The notes under the pieces are model-generated. The model made no database searches. It worked only from the letters and a program-made list of their open reading frames with translations, and was not told the DNA's origin. The position numbers and the translations under genes were made by a program. From Macrocystis pyrifera (Eukaryota; Sar; Phaeophyceae; Laminariales; Laminariaceae), in the NCBI GenBank assembly GCA_031763025.1, contig JASSKH010000002.1, forward strand, positions 16,227,968 to 16,291,967: a stretch of DNA of 64,000 nucleotides. The letters are read 5' to 3'. Below, piece after piece: positions 46,605-55,200 of the stretch. The stretch's first letter is position 1; each line of letters opens with the position of its first letter.

Positions 46605-47308
46605 TTCCAAACATCGACGCCGCCGACAGAGCTGGGCTAAAGCTGGACGGGCTCCCTCAAGGTGTCATCGGCTGCTGTCCGGTTTACAGGAAGTTCTCCA
46701 TCGTTGATAAAGGCAAGCGGAAATTCACCATCAACAGAATGCAGGTGCCTCTGTCTCTTGGTATTCTTTCCTCAGTCTATCGAGCACAAGGTGAAACCAT
46801 CCCTAAACTTGTGCTCGACATTCGTAAGCCAGTAGACGGCTATATGGACAGCGCGGCTGTCTACGTCGCTCTGTCCCGAGCGACCGATGCCAGCAAGCTC
46901 TTCTTGCTGTTGCGGGTTACTCTCGACGATCTGATCCATCCACAGGACGACGATGTAGCGGCTATGATCGACTACCTCGAACGCCTCGACAAGGCTACAC
47001 TAGCCTTGTTCTTGGATGATCCCTCTTCATTCCGACCGGCCACGACAAGTCCTCTGGCTAGTCATACATCCCACACCAACGACGGACAAACAGACACCGG
47101 CTCCATCCGCCCTTCACCTTTTCTGCCGCCCAATGAGAACAACAATTGCTTCTTCAACGCCGCCATCGCCTCCGCCATAGCTGTTTGGGAAGGGCACCCT
47201 CTCCCCAACCCAACCATGGCAACACCAGCTGGAGCCATCTTCTTCTCCGCTCTTGCGGCTGTGCGTGCCTGCATGTTCGACGGCAAGCCTCTCCAACACA
47301 CCCTCTTG
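46583..47308 (+). CDS. Exon: C-terminal part of a PIF1-type DNA helicase joined to the start of a USP-like protease
   Basis: The frame is open from 46583, after a TGA at 46580-46582, to the donor at 47309, giving 242 codons; the first ATG is at 46739. LPQGVIGCCPVYRKFSI is followed by RMQVPLSLGILSSVYRAQGE and AVYVALSRATDASKLFLLL. These are the last motifs of PIF1/Helitron-type superfamily 1 helicases, including motif VI VALSRA (46858-46881). A low-complexity linker follows, then NENNNCFFNAAIASAI, which resembles the Cys box of ubiquitin-specific proteases, with the candidate nucleophile encoded at 47147-47149. Walker A and B motifs lie upstream in the family and are absent, so the helicase is incomplete. 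The exon ends in phase 0 at GTAAGT. Whether it is transcribed is unknown. Confidence 0.75.
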
Positions 47309-47481
47309 GTAAGTTCTTGCTTGTTCTGATATCCACATCTCGTCGTAATAATACCCCCCAATACTTACCGGTGCCCGCAAGTACCCATATATACATAAAT
47401 ACTACGTTGTGCTTTCATGTGTCTTCTAAACGTATTGTATCATTTCGTTCGGTATGCGTCGCATTCTTTGGCGGAATGCAG
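47309..47481 (+). other. Intron, 173 bp, phase 0
   Basis: The donor is GTAAGT at 47309 and the acceptor is GCGGAATGCAG ending at 47481. Removing it joins two frames without shift, and joins the Cys-box half to the His-box half of one protease fold, which is strong internal support. Without splicing the upstream frame stops at 47329. Confidence 0.8.
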
Positions 47482-48435
47482 GATTCTTTGGCTCAAGCAC
47501 GTGGCAAGATCCTTGGTAGTAGCGGCCTACCGGGCGCAGGATCCGTATTGGGAACGCCAGGCTCCATATACAAAGCGATCACCCTTCGACCTGATGATCA
47601 ACTCCACCCCAACAGCGGGTGGCCAGGTGACGTCGTGGAACGGCATGCTCGTATCATGTACACTCGGACGGCTCTCGGGTTCAACTGGCACTACACTGCC
47701 GATTGCCATATCGAAGACCATGGCCATATCGAGATAACCGCATCCCAATGTGCACGATGGCGAGATCCCGCACCAGTCTTGATTCCGCACGGACCGCCCC
47801 AGTCACTCCATGATGCAGTCAATGCCTTGTTCCTAACCGGAGCCGCCTCCGACTTCCCATTTCCTGGACCTGCTCCGTGCCCCCCCTGCGACGAGAGCTG
47901 CGCCCGGCACATCAGCACATCCACATGGTCGATTCTTCTTTGGAGTGCGGACAACGCCCCAGATCGTGTTTTCTTCGCGTCTGCACGTGTAGACATCTAC
48001 GAGGACGCCGGAGAGCCGCCAGCACCGTCACCCATTTTGATGATAGGCGTTGAGTACTGCCTCGTAGCTGTCATCTACTCCCTTCCGAACCATTTCGTGA
48101 CCCAGTTGCGTTCGAGAGGGCGGTGGTTGAAGTACGATTGCATACTCGGGGGGAGTACCACGTCTTGCGACGATTTCGACTATGACTGGTATCATGGTTT
48201 CCAGCATATGTATGTCTACCTTCGAAAGTCTATGACCTTGCCTGTTCCCCAGGCACAAACGACACCATACCGTAGTGCTAGCTGCCATGAGCGCGCAAGC
48301 CAAGAACGCGTGAAGATAATCGAGGCGACTAGACAAGGACCCATCATGCCTCCGCCTTACCGAAGTCCTGGCCACTACGACGTGGGGAGCGCAGCTGTGC
48401 CTTGCCGACTCGACTCCGACGTACCGCCGCCTTGA
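47482..48435 (+). CDS. Exon: C-terminal part of a USP-like cysteine protease
   Basis: This exon has 317 codons and a TGA stop. It begins DSLAQARGK in frame with the previous exon. The C-terminal third has PNHFVTQLRSRGRWLKYDCI then HMYVYLRK, which resembles the His box of ubiquitin-specific proteases, with the candidate catalytic histidine encoded at 48091-48093. The Cys to His distance in the joined protein is 257 residues, within the range of a compact USP core. A CPPCDESC cluster (47879-47902) is reminiscent of the zinc ribbon in many USPs, with only part of the cysteines. The frame starting at ATG 47146 overlaps exon 1 in another frame and its first 112 codons are an artefact. Helentrons in animals carry an OTU-type cysteine protease; a USP-like one here would be a different solution. 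Family assignment is by motif only. Confidence 0.7.
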   Translation, partial: DSLAQARGKILGSSGLPGAGSVLGTPGSIYKAITLRPDDQLHPNSGWPGDVVERHARIMYTRTALGFNWHYTADCHIEDHGHIEITASQCARWRDPAPVLIPHGPPQSLHDAVNALFLTGAASDFPFPGPAPCPPCDESCARHISTSTWSILLWSADNAPDRVFFASARVDIYEDAGEPPAPSPILMIGVEYCLVAVIYSLPNHFVTQLRSRGRWLKYDCILGGSTTSCDDFDYDWYHGFQHMYVYLRKSMTLPVPQAQTTPYRSASCHERASQERVKIIEATRQGPIMPPPYRSPGHYDVGSAAVPCRLDSDVPPP

Positions 48436-48956
48436 GAGTCTCCCGTGTTCTTCACATGTGCGTTGAAACGTTTTGATTTTTGATGTGACATTGCTTCTCG
48501 ATTAGGACTGCCTACCTTCTTGTTTCCCTCTTTTTGCTAGAACGAATTTTGAAGAAATGTTGCACGGCGCGTCCAGCCTTTCGAGTTCTGCGCGGCTACA
48601 TTTGTATTAACTGTTCGGTCGACAGAATGTTGTTTACGGGGTGCATGTACGTGACGATCATCGGCGAAAAGTCTACTTGTATGCCTTTTGTCATCTTTGA
48701 CTTCACGGCAGCGTTTTATTTGGTGTGGGTGTGTTCGCGACACATCGAGGTCATCGCAATCTGCGCGATGCTCGACTGTGACGTTTTGTTTATGTGTTTG
48801 CTTCGAAATAGCGACAACAGCAGCATCTGCAAACAATTAATATTCTACGTGGCAAATATCGACGTCGCGCGAGAGAATTGTCATACCGCCGGCCAACCTT
48901 TTGTTATATGGTAAAACCCTAGGGAACAGCGGGGCAACCCTTGCCCTGCCCTACAT
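48436..48956. other. 3' flank of the helicase-protease gene to the element end
   Basis: No further domain is seen. A frame at 48534-48914 and its antisense at 48537-48836 are both open but unrecognised. The terminal inverted sequence (48910-48926) and the stem-loop (48932-48946) lie here. Confidence 0.5.
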
Positions 48957-49372
48957 AATATTATTACTCTGAAATGTTAATAAACAACTACTGAGTACGT
49001 AGGATTAAATACTTCTGAACAGCAGTGAGAGTTATTAAAGTTACAGCAGTACATTGCAAAAAGCAATAGTCTAATATTAAAAGAACTATTATTTTAATAG
49101 AGTATTATCTGTGTTTCTCGGGTATTTTGTGTTCTTGATTTCGTCTCCCCGCATGCAGCAGATTAACGTATCAAGTATGTATGTATACCCATGAAGAGTA
49201 CTACATACAGCAGCCTGGAGTAGATGGTCTTCTTCCTAACGGCTTCAACCCTTTCAAGCCTCTGTATAACCTAGATTCGGGGTGGTCGTAGAGCAAGCTC
49301 TTCTCCTCCCTCCCCACTACGTTGTCAAGCATGCGGTCCTTTGATACCTGCGTGTTGGTTTGGCGGGGAGGG
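48957..49372. repeat. Core module up to the LINE fragment
   Basis: The module resumes at AATATTATTACTCTG and runs through CTAGATTCGGGGTGG to CGTGTTGGTTTGGCGGGG, where the LINE fragment sits in the G-run. Confidence 0.75.
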
Positions 49373-49929
49373 GAGGGGCGTACTCATTTGTTGCTTGCCT
49401 TAGTCATTTGACCATTGACCACGCATCCCTTTCGAGACGGAGCACCGTTCCTACTCCTAATAGAGACACCTCCAACAATTGGGCGCTCATTACGTTGTTT
49501 CCATAAATTACATACAAACTTTTTGCTAATCTTATCCCCTTCCTGTTTGGCCTCCTGTGGCCACCATCTATCTCCTAGGATAGCAATCGTGTTCTCGCTG
49601 CTATTCATTGTATCAAACTCCTCCATGTCACATTCGTCTATTTTCCTCATCTCCTCTTCTAACACATCCCGTTCCTCCTTGTATATTTCACATTCTCCTA
49701 CTATGTGAGTTCTACTCTCTATTGCTTTGCCACACGGGCACGTCTGTGCGTCTACTTCCTCCTCTTCCCGGCTACTGGTGTACCTCTTTCTTCTTTCTGG
49801 CAGGTCCAGGTCCCCTACACGAAAGCGCAGTTTCAGCGTTTTCGCGAAGTCCATTGGGCCATGCAAATACGTTTTCATTCTTATTCCTTCCCTCAACCCC
49901 CCGTATATCTCCAAGTGTTTTTCCGATTC
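49373..49929 (-). mobile_element. 3' fragment of a second LINE type, 557 bp, with target duplication
   Basis: A 22-base segment starting CGTGTTG and ending GGGGAGGG flanks it at 49351-49372 and 49930-49951, identical at 20 of 22 positions. In uninterrupted modules this segment occurs once, at the G-run before the hairpin. The fragment is entirely the C-terminal coding end of a LINE protein and stops about ten bases after the TGA, so the element has almost no 3' UTR and no poly(A). Confidence 0.85.
49384..49929 (-). pseudogene. C-terminal domain of a LINE ORF2 protein, 5'-truncated
   Basis: The frame is open from the insertion edge at 49929 and reads ESEKHLEIYGG, then LKLRFRVGDLDLPERRKRY, then TCPCGKAIESRTHIVGEC, and ends MTKASNK. 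The Cys-x-Cys-x8-His-x4-Cys pattern is the zinc-binding tail found after the reverse transcriptase in many plant and algal LINEs. There is no polymerase domain. It differs from the C-terminus of the LINE at 2860-6146, so two LINE lineages are present. The nominal start at 49914 is a TTG and has no meaning because the fragment is truncated. No in-frame stop or frameshift is seen over 180 codons, suggesting a fairly recent insertion. The target duplication shows that it arrived by target-primed reverse transcription. Confidence 0.85.
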
Positions 49930-51388
49930 CGTGTTGCTTTGGGGGGGAGGGAGACTGACCCTTTAAGTACTGCAGTCCCGTTTTGTGGACAAACCACTCT
50001 CATTTCATGTGGTAGTACTGCAGTCCCATTTTAGAGGGAAACCACATGAAATTAGAGGTGTTTGTCTTCAAAACGGGACTGCAGTACTAAGGGGTTAATG
50101 GCTTGATCCGAGGGACCAACAATTGAAACCAAAACAAAACAAAACATTTCTATCGGCACGTGTTTGATCAGGTACGCATCAATCAATGCGGTGGCATAAC
50201 GGGGATACCTTTTTTATGTAAACCGATCACATACGCACGCTTTCGTCGTGAAATTCGTTTGTGATCGGACTTCTGGGCAGCAGTGAGATGACTGTTATTA
50301 CGTTAAAAATGTTAACAAACAACTGCCGTGTACGTAGGACTATATACTTCTGAGCAGCAGTGAGAGTTATTAAAATTACAGCGGTACGTTGCGAAAAGCA
50401 ATAGACTGAGAATAATTGAACTATTATTTCAATAGACTACTGTAGTACAACAACCCTTTCACGCCTCTGCCCCCTAACCTTGATCCGGGCTGGTCGTAGA
50501 GCAAGCTCTTCTCCTCCCTCCCCACTAAGTTGTCAATCATGCGATCCTTTGATGCGTGCATGTTGTTTTGGGGGGGGGGGGGGGCTAACTCATAAAGTAC
50601 TGCAGTCCTGTTTTGAGTACAAACCACTCTAATTTCACGTGGAAGTACTTCAGTCCCATTTGGGGGGAAAACCACATGGAATGAGAGTAGTTTGTTTCAC
50701 AAAACGTCACTGCAGTACTGAGGGGCTAATGGCTTGATCCGAGGGACCAAAAAATGAAACCAAAGGTTAAAAATACATTTTTATCGGCACGTGTTTGATC
50801 ACGCATTAATCTATGCGGTGGCATCAATGGGATACCATTTTCATGAAAACCGATCACATACGCGCGCTTTAGTCGTGAAGTTCGAATGTGATTGGACTTC
50901 TGAGCAGCAGTGAAATCACTATTATTGTTACTTGGAAGTATTAGTAAACAACTACTGAGCACGTAGAATGAAATACGTCTGAGCAGCAGTGAGAGTTGTT
51001 TGAAGTTACAGCAGTACGTTGCAAAAAGCAATACGCTGAGAATAATAGAACTTCTATTTTGATAGACTACTGTGCAAAAAGCAATACGCTGAGAATAATT
51101 GAACTTCTATTTTAATAGACTACTGAAGTACAACAACCCTCTCAAGGCTCTGCCTTGTAACCTAGATTTTGGAGTGATCGCAGAGCAAGCTCTTTTTCTC
51201 CCTTCCCAACATATCGTCAAGCATGCGGTCCTTTGATGCCTGCATGTTGTTGTGGGGGGAGACTGACCCTTAGTCCCATTTTGTGGACAAACCACTCAAA
51301 TTTTATGTGGTAACCCTGCATTCCCATTTTGGGGGAAAACCACATGAAATTTGAGTGGTTTGTCTACAAAACGGGACTGCAGTACCGA
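49930..51388. repeat. Core modules with G-runs, hairpins and a 53-bp tandem duplication
   Basis: Three modules lie here, with hairpins at 49957-50097, about 50585-50732 and about 51260-51385. A G-run of at least 13 lies at about 50570. GCAAAAAGCAATACGCTGAG occurs at 51021 and again at 51074, a 53-bp tandem pair. No gene is seen. Confidence 0.75.
49957..50097. repeat. Long hairpin, reference copy of the TACTGCAGTCCC family
   Basis: The left arm is 49957-50013 and the right arm 50041-50097, complementary over about 57 bases with a few mismatches. The 27-base loop contains a second TAGTACTGCAGTCCC, which is itself a copy of part of the arm. Confidence 0.85.
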
Positions 51389-51427
51389 GGGGTTAGGGTT
51401 AGGGTTAGGGTCAGGGGTTGGGTTGGG
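51389..51427 (+). repeat. Interstitial telomere-like repeat
   Basis: GGGGTTAGGGTTAGGGTTAG is followed by degenerate TCAGGGGTTGGGTTGGGT. It begins exactly where other modules read GGGGTTAATGGCTTG at the right hairpin arm. The following sequence to 51480 differs from the usual module before the module reappears at about 51515. Confidence 0.9.
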
Positions 51428-51602
51428 TCTACGCCCGCACTTTGATCCCAACAGGAACCAAAATACCTGAACGGCCTACCAACCTGAAGATCCTACCTCC
51501 TAGATTGTAATGGGACTTCGTGGGGAACGTCGCGGTGGCGTCTTAGACGGATGGTTTTCAACAACAATCATCATCACTATTATTACGAGTACTATTAATA
51601 AA
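51428..51602. repeat. GC-rich block tail and module start, left flank of the foldback element
   Basis: The CGTCGCGGTGGCGTC segment and the CATCATCACTATTATTACG segment match cassette ends elsewhere. The last nine bases, ATTAATAAA (51594-51602), are the left target duplication. Confidence 0.7.
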
Positions 51603-52802
51603 GGGGATTAGCAAGAAATAAGTACACCTACGCCTTCTGGGTCATTCATAGGTACACTTGGCATTGCGCCCTGGAAAAAGCTTCGTGGCGCCGCCTGATA
51701 TTGGTCCTGCGCTCCATCGTACCCAGGAATGGCTCAACAGTTCAAGGTACAGCTACTATAAGCTATTCAAGTTCCGTTTCACTTTCTTTTGGCTTCAATT
51801 TTACCTATAGATGGCTCGAATGATCACGTTTTCGTTACTGAAATATAGACAGTCAGCCACACCAGATGCCGGGACTGTCAACCAGCTGACCTTGCCTGTC
51901 AACACAAACGCCCGAAAAGACTGCGGGAACAGCACAAACGCAAGTGACGCCGGAGACATCACAGGTCACCGATTCATTCTTCTGAACTTCTTATCAATCC
52001 TTCGTATCCGAATTTCTTATATTTTTTCGAGAAAATCAGCTTGTCTCGTGTTCTTATGGTGCCCTAGTTCTTAACAGAGCTAGTGGCGGGACGTTTGTGT
52101 AGTAGTACCAGGTATAATGCTAGAAGAGTATTACTAGTTAGTGTGTGAATTTCCCTCTTATTGATTGACGCATTATACTTCCGCGGCCACGCCTCATCAT
52201 GCAGCAGCTCACGATAGCCCTTACCAATCACTACGTGCACTCATCGCTTACCCATACCATATTATCTGGGGCAGTGGTGATGGCAGCACCGCCGCTACGC
52301 TAAACGTGCTCATTACAAATGACGCCCGTTAACAGTATTATGCCCGACTGGTGTGTGATGTCTTGTTACAAGTGGTTAGGCCCATTCCGCGGTATAGACA
52401 CAATGCGAGTAGTCTCACCATGACAAAGCTAGGAGGCCTTGCAATGCCCGGCCCTCCCTATGGTTTGGGTGGTCGCTGTCTCTCGCGCCGAGGCAGCTAG
52501 CTAACACTACCACCACGAAGCCACTCTTGGCGCCAGTACAGAGAAGGGGCAAACCGCAATTTGCCCGGTGCCAATCTATTCATTCACCCACGTATGCTAT
52601 GGCATGTTGGTCTGGACCGCGCCAACGGTTGTGTAACTCAGACGTATGCTGATGGAACTCTGCACACGTATATCCCGAAAATTCTACTGCCCTGCACGTA
52701 CGTTTTCATCCATGCATAGACTGCACTATGTGTATTGTAGTGTAATGCTTCAGGGCGTATGTAGCACCGCGATCAGGACATTGTCGTCACACGAAACATA
52801 CA
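51603..52802 (+). repeat. Left long terminal inverted repeat of the foldback element
   Basis: 1200 bp. The outer end is GGGGATTAGCAAGAAATA; the inner end is at CACACGAAACATACAT. It holds the uninterrupted version of the site where the SINE entered the right arm (TACTACACAAACGTCCCG near 52095, inverted). Confidence 0.88.
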
Positions 52803-53316
52803 TCATTGTGTGTCTGGGAGGGAGGTGTGCCGCACAAATCTTTCCGCATTTAGGACACGGTATCACGCTCGTAGCTAGTGCGTGCTCATTTGGTGGTACA
52901 GTGGTAGAATTGGCTGTCATCTCGAGATAGCATAGATGGTGTGACGTCCGGTGCACCGGTAATGATCCGACTGCCCTTTCGATCTAGAAAACTCTGTCAA
53001 GTATGATGTCGCGTTTCGGACGGCATACTCATACATGCATGCGTGGTTTATGCGATCACTCTCGACCCGTGCCAACCATGGACATCCACGTATGTTCCCT
53101 CTCTTTTTCTCGGCTAGATGTCACTTGTGTTTTTCATGTGTTTTAGTTCTGGTTGTTTCGGACTGTGTCTCGCGCGAGTTTCCAAGGTACGCTCGGCGTG
53201 GCGTGCTGTCCTATTGTCGATAGGATGCGAGTGCATTCAGAGCACGCAGTTTACAGATGGAGGCCCGCGGTCACTCTTCTGATATTTTGCGTCTGGGCCA
53301 CGTGCATTTAATGGCT

Positions 53317-54694
53317 GTATATGTTTCGTGTGACCGCAATGTCCTGATCGCGGTGCTACATACGCCCTGAAGCATTACACTACAATACACATAATGCAGC
53401 CTATGCATGGATATAAACATACGTGCAGAGCAGTAAGATTTTCGGGGTATACGTGTGCAGAGTTCCATCAGCATACGTCTGAGTTACACAACCGTTGGCG
53501 CGGTCCGGACCAACATGCCATAGCATACGTGAGTGAATGAATAGATTGGCACCGGGCAAATTGCGGTTTGCCGCTTCTCTGTATTGGCGCCAAGAGTGGC
53601 TTCTTGGTGGTGGTGTTAGCTAGCTGCCTCGGTGCGGGAGACAGCGAGCAGCCAAACCATAGGGAGGGCCGGGCGTTGCAAGGCCTCCTAGCTATGTCAT
53701 GGTGAGACTACTCGCATTGTGTCTATACCGTGGAATGGGCCTAGCCACTTGTAACAAGACAGCATTCCACCAGTGTATGTGTTTTTCACATTAAACCGTT
53801 CTTTCTGCCCGCATACCGCCAGTCGGGCATAATAACGTTAACGTGCATCATTTGTAATGAGCACGACTAGCGTGGCGGCGGTGCCGCCACCACCACTGTC
53901 CCAGATAAGACGATATGGGTAAGCGATGAGTGCACGTAGTGATGGGTCAGGGCTATCGTGAGCTGCTGCATGATGAGGCGTGGCGGCGGAAGTAGAATGC
54001 GTCAATCATAATAGGGCAATTCACACACTAACTAATAATGTTCTTCTAGTATTATACCTGGTACTACACCTGTGACCACGGCTTGTCCAGAAGGTCGTCG
54101 AGGGTAAAACCTCCTACGAGTGGGCTGGAAAGTGAAAGTGATGAAAAAAAAAAAAAAAAACAACAACAACAACACAAACGTCTCGCCACTAGCTCTGTTA
54201 AGAACTAGGGCACCATAAGAACACGAGACAAGCTGAGTTTCTCGAAAACATATAAGAAATTCGGATACGTGGATTGATAAGAAGTTTAGAAGAATGAATC
54301 GGTGACCTGTGTTGTCTCCGGCGTCACCTGCGCTGTGTTGTCTCCGGCGTTATCTGCGTTTGTGCTGTTCCCGCAGTCTTTTCGGGCGTTTATGTTGACA
54401 GACAAGGTCAGCTGGTTGACAATCCCGGCATCTAGTGTGGCTGACTGTCTATATTTAGGTAGCGAAAAAGTGATCGTTCGAGCCATTTATAGGTACAATT
54501 GAAGACAAAAGTAAGCGAGACGGAAGTTGAATAGCAGATAGTAGTTGTACCTTGAATTGTTGAGCCATTCCTGGGTACGATGGAGCGCAGGACCAATATC
54601 AGGCGGCGCCACGAAGCTTTTTCCAGGGCGCAATGCCAAGTGTACCTATGAATGGCCCAGAAGGCGTAGGTATGCCTATTTCTGGCCAATGTCC
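53317..54694 (-). repeat. Right long terminal inverted repeat of the foldback element
   Basis: 1378 bp including the SINE fragment. Read inward from 54694 it begins GGACATTGGCCAGAAATA. It differs from the left arm by scattered substitutions and small indels, so the arms have been diverging for some time. Confidence 0.88.
54068..54160 (+). mobile_element. 5'-truncated SINE inside the right arm
   Basis: ACCTGTGACCACGGCTTGTC through GTGGGCTGGAAAGTG matches the 3' half of the SINE at 14171-14503, and ends in 17 A (54144-54160) and a (CAA)n run. The left arm lacks it, so it arrived after the arms existed. Confidence 0.88.
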
Positions 54695-54703
54695 ATTAAT
54701 AAA

Positions 54704-55200
54704 CAACTACCGAGTACGTACGTTGGAGGATTAAATATTTCTGAGTAGCAGTGGGAGTTGTTAAAATTACAGTATGTAGCAAAACTAAATAGATACACTG
54801 AAAGTAGAAAAACTATGACGGGGGACCACATTAAATAGGACCTACGATACACACAAACCGACGTATTCACCTATTATTAAGATCAATATTTGGCCCTATT
54901 TACTATGGTCCCCCGTAGTATTATATTAGAGCATTTTGCGTGTTCGTGGTGAATTTCGTTTTCTTGATGTCGTCTCCCTGATATCAGAAAATAAGCAATT
55001 CCCCTTACTATATACTAAAATATTATGTTGTCGCCTCGAATTCGGAAAATAAATTATTCCCCATACTACAAGAACTTCAGAATAAAATACTACAATAACC
55101 GCCATCATTACTACCACACAACTACCAAGTATCATTGAATAACAAATTAAAAAATCAATGAATGCGTAACGAGTCGTCCCACGGTCTGCCTTTTTGACAG
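54704..55200. repeat. Degenerate core module with a MITE
   Basis: The CAACTACCGAGTACG segment and CAGCAGTGGGAG-like blocks are followed by the MITE, and then by AT-rich sequence with duplicated GTCTCCC and GTCGCCTC tracts at about 54971 and 55028. No gene is seen. Confidence 0.6.
54816..54918 (-). mobile_element. MITE, TTACGGGGG family, independent insertion
   Basis: 103 bp, in the same orientation as the copy at 37030. TA occurs at 54814-54815 and 54919-54920. The outermost bases are TGACGG and CCGTAG, so both ends have changed slightly. Confidence 0.82.

Larger units (their letters stand above)
44784..48956 (+). mobile_element. Helentron-like element of about 4.2 kb carrying a helicase-protease fragment
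   Basis: The flanks GTGACTATT and AATATTATTACTCTGAAATG are contiguous in other module copies, so about 4.17 kb was inserted without an obvious target duplication. Near the ends lie short inverted sequences, TTCCCTAGGGTTACC (44783-44797) and, inverted, TTCCCTAGGGTTTTACC (48926-48910). Tandem repeats lie close to the left end (44831-45150). A stem-loop GGGCAA-CCC-TTGCCC (48932-48946) lies about 10 bases before the right edge. Short terminal inverted sequences, subterminal tandem repeats, a 3' stem-loop and a PIF1-type helicase recall Helentrons and their non-autonomous relatives. No Rep/HUH domain is visible and the helicase is truncated. Exact termini and superfamily are inference. Confidence 0.55.
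51603..54694. mobile_element. MULE-like foldback element, 3.1 kb, arms over 1.1 kb, 9-bp target duplication
   Basis: The left arm (51603-52802) and right arm (53317-54694) are inverted copies at high identity. For example, CCTACGCCTTCTGGG and CATTGCGCCCTGGAAAAAGC occur in both, at the same distance from the ends. The right arm is longer partly because of a SINE insertion. ATTAATAAA flanks the element at 51594-51602 and 54695-54703. Long inverted termini and a 9-bp duplication are typical of Mutator-like elements. The spacer of about 514 bp (52803-53316) has no transposase. Small frames such as 51811-52074 plus and 54286-54486 minus are the same arm sequence read twice. Confidence 0.88.

Noticed and set aside
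47146..47481. First 112 codons of the frame that starts at 47146
   Set aside because: They overlap exon 1 in another frame and cross the intron. Only the part from 47482 continues the protease.
48940..48956. Canonical Helitron 3' end
   Set aside because: A stem-loop is present, but the end reads CCCTAC instead of CTRR and the junction is not A/T, so a canonical Helitron was not called.
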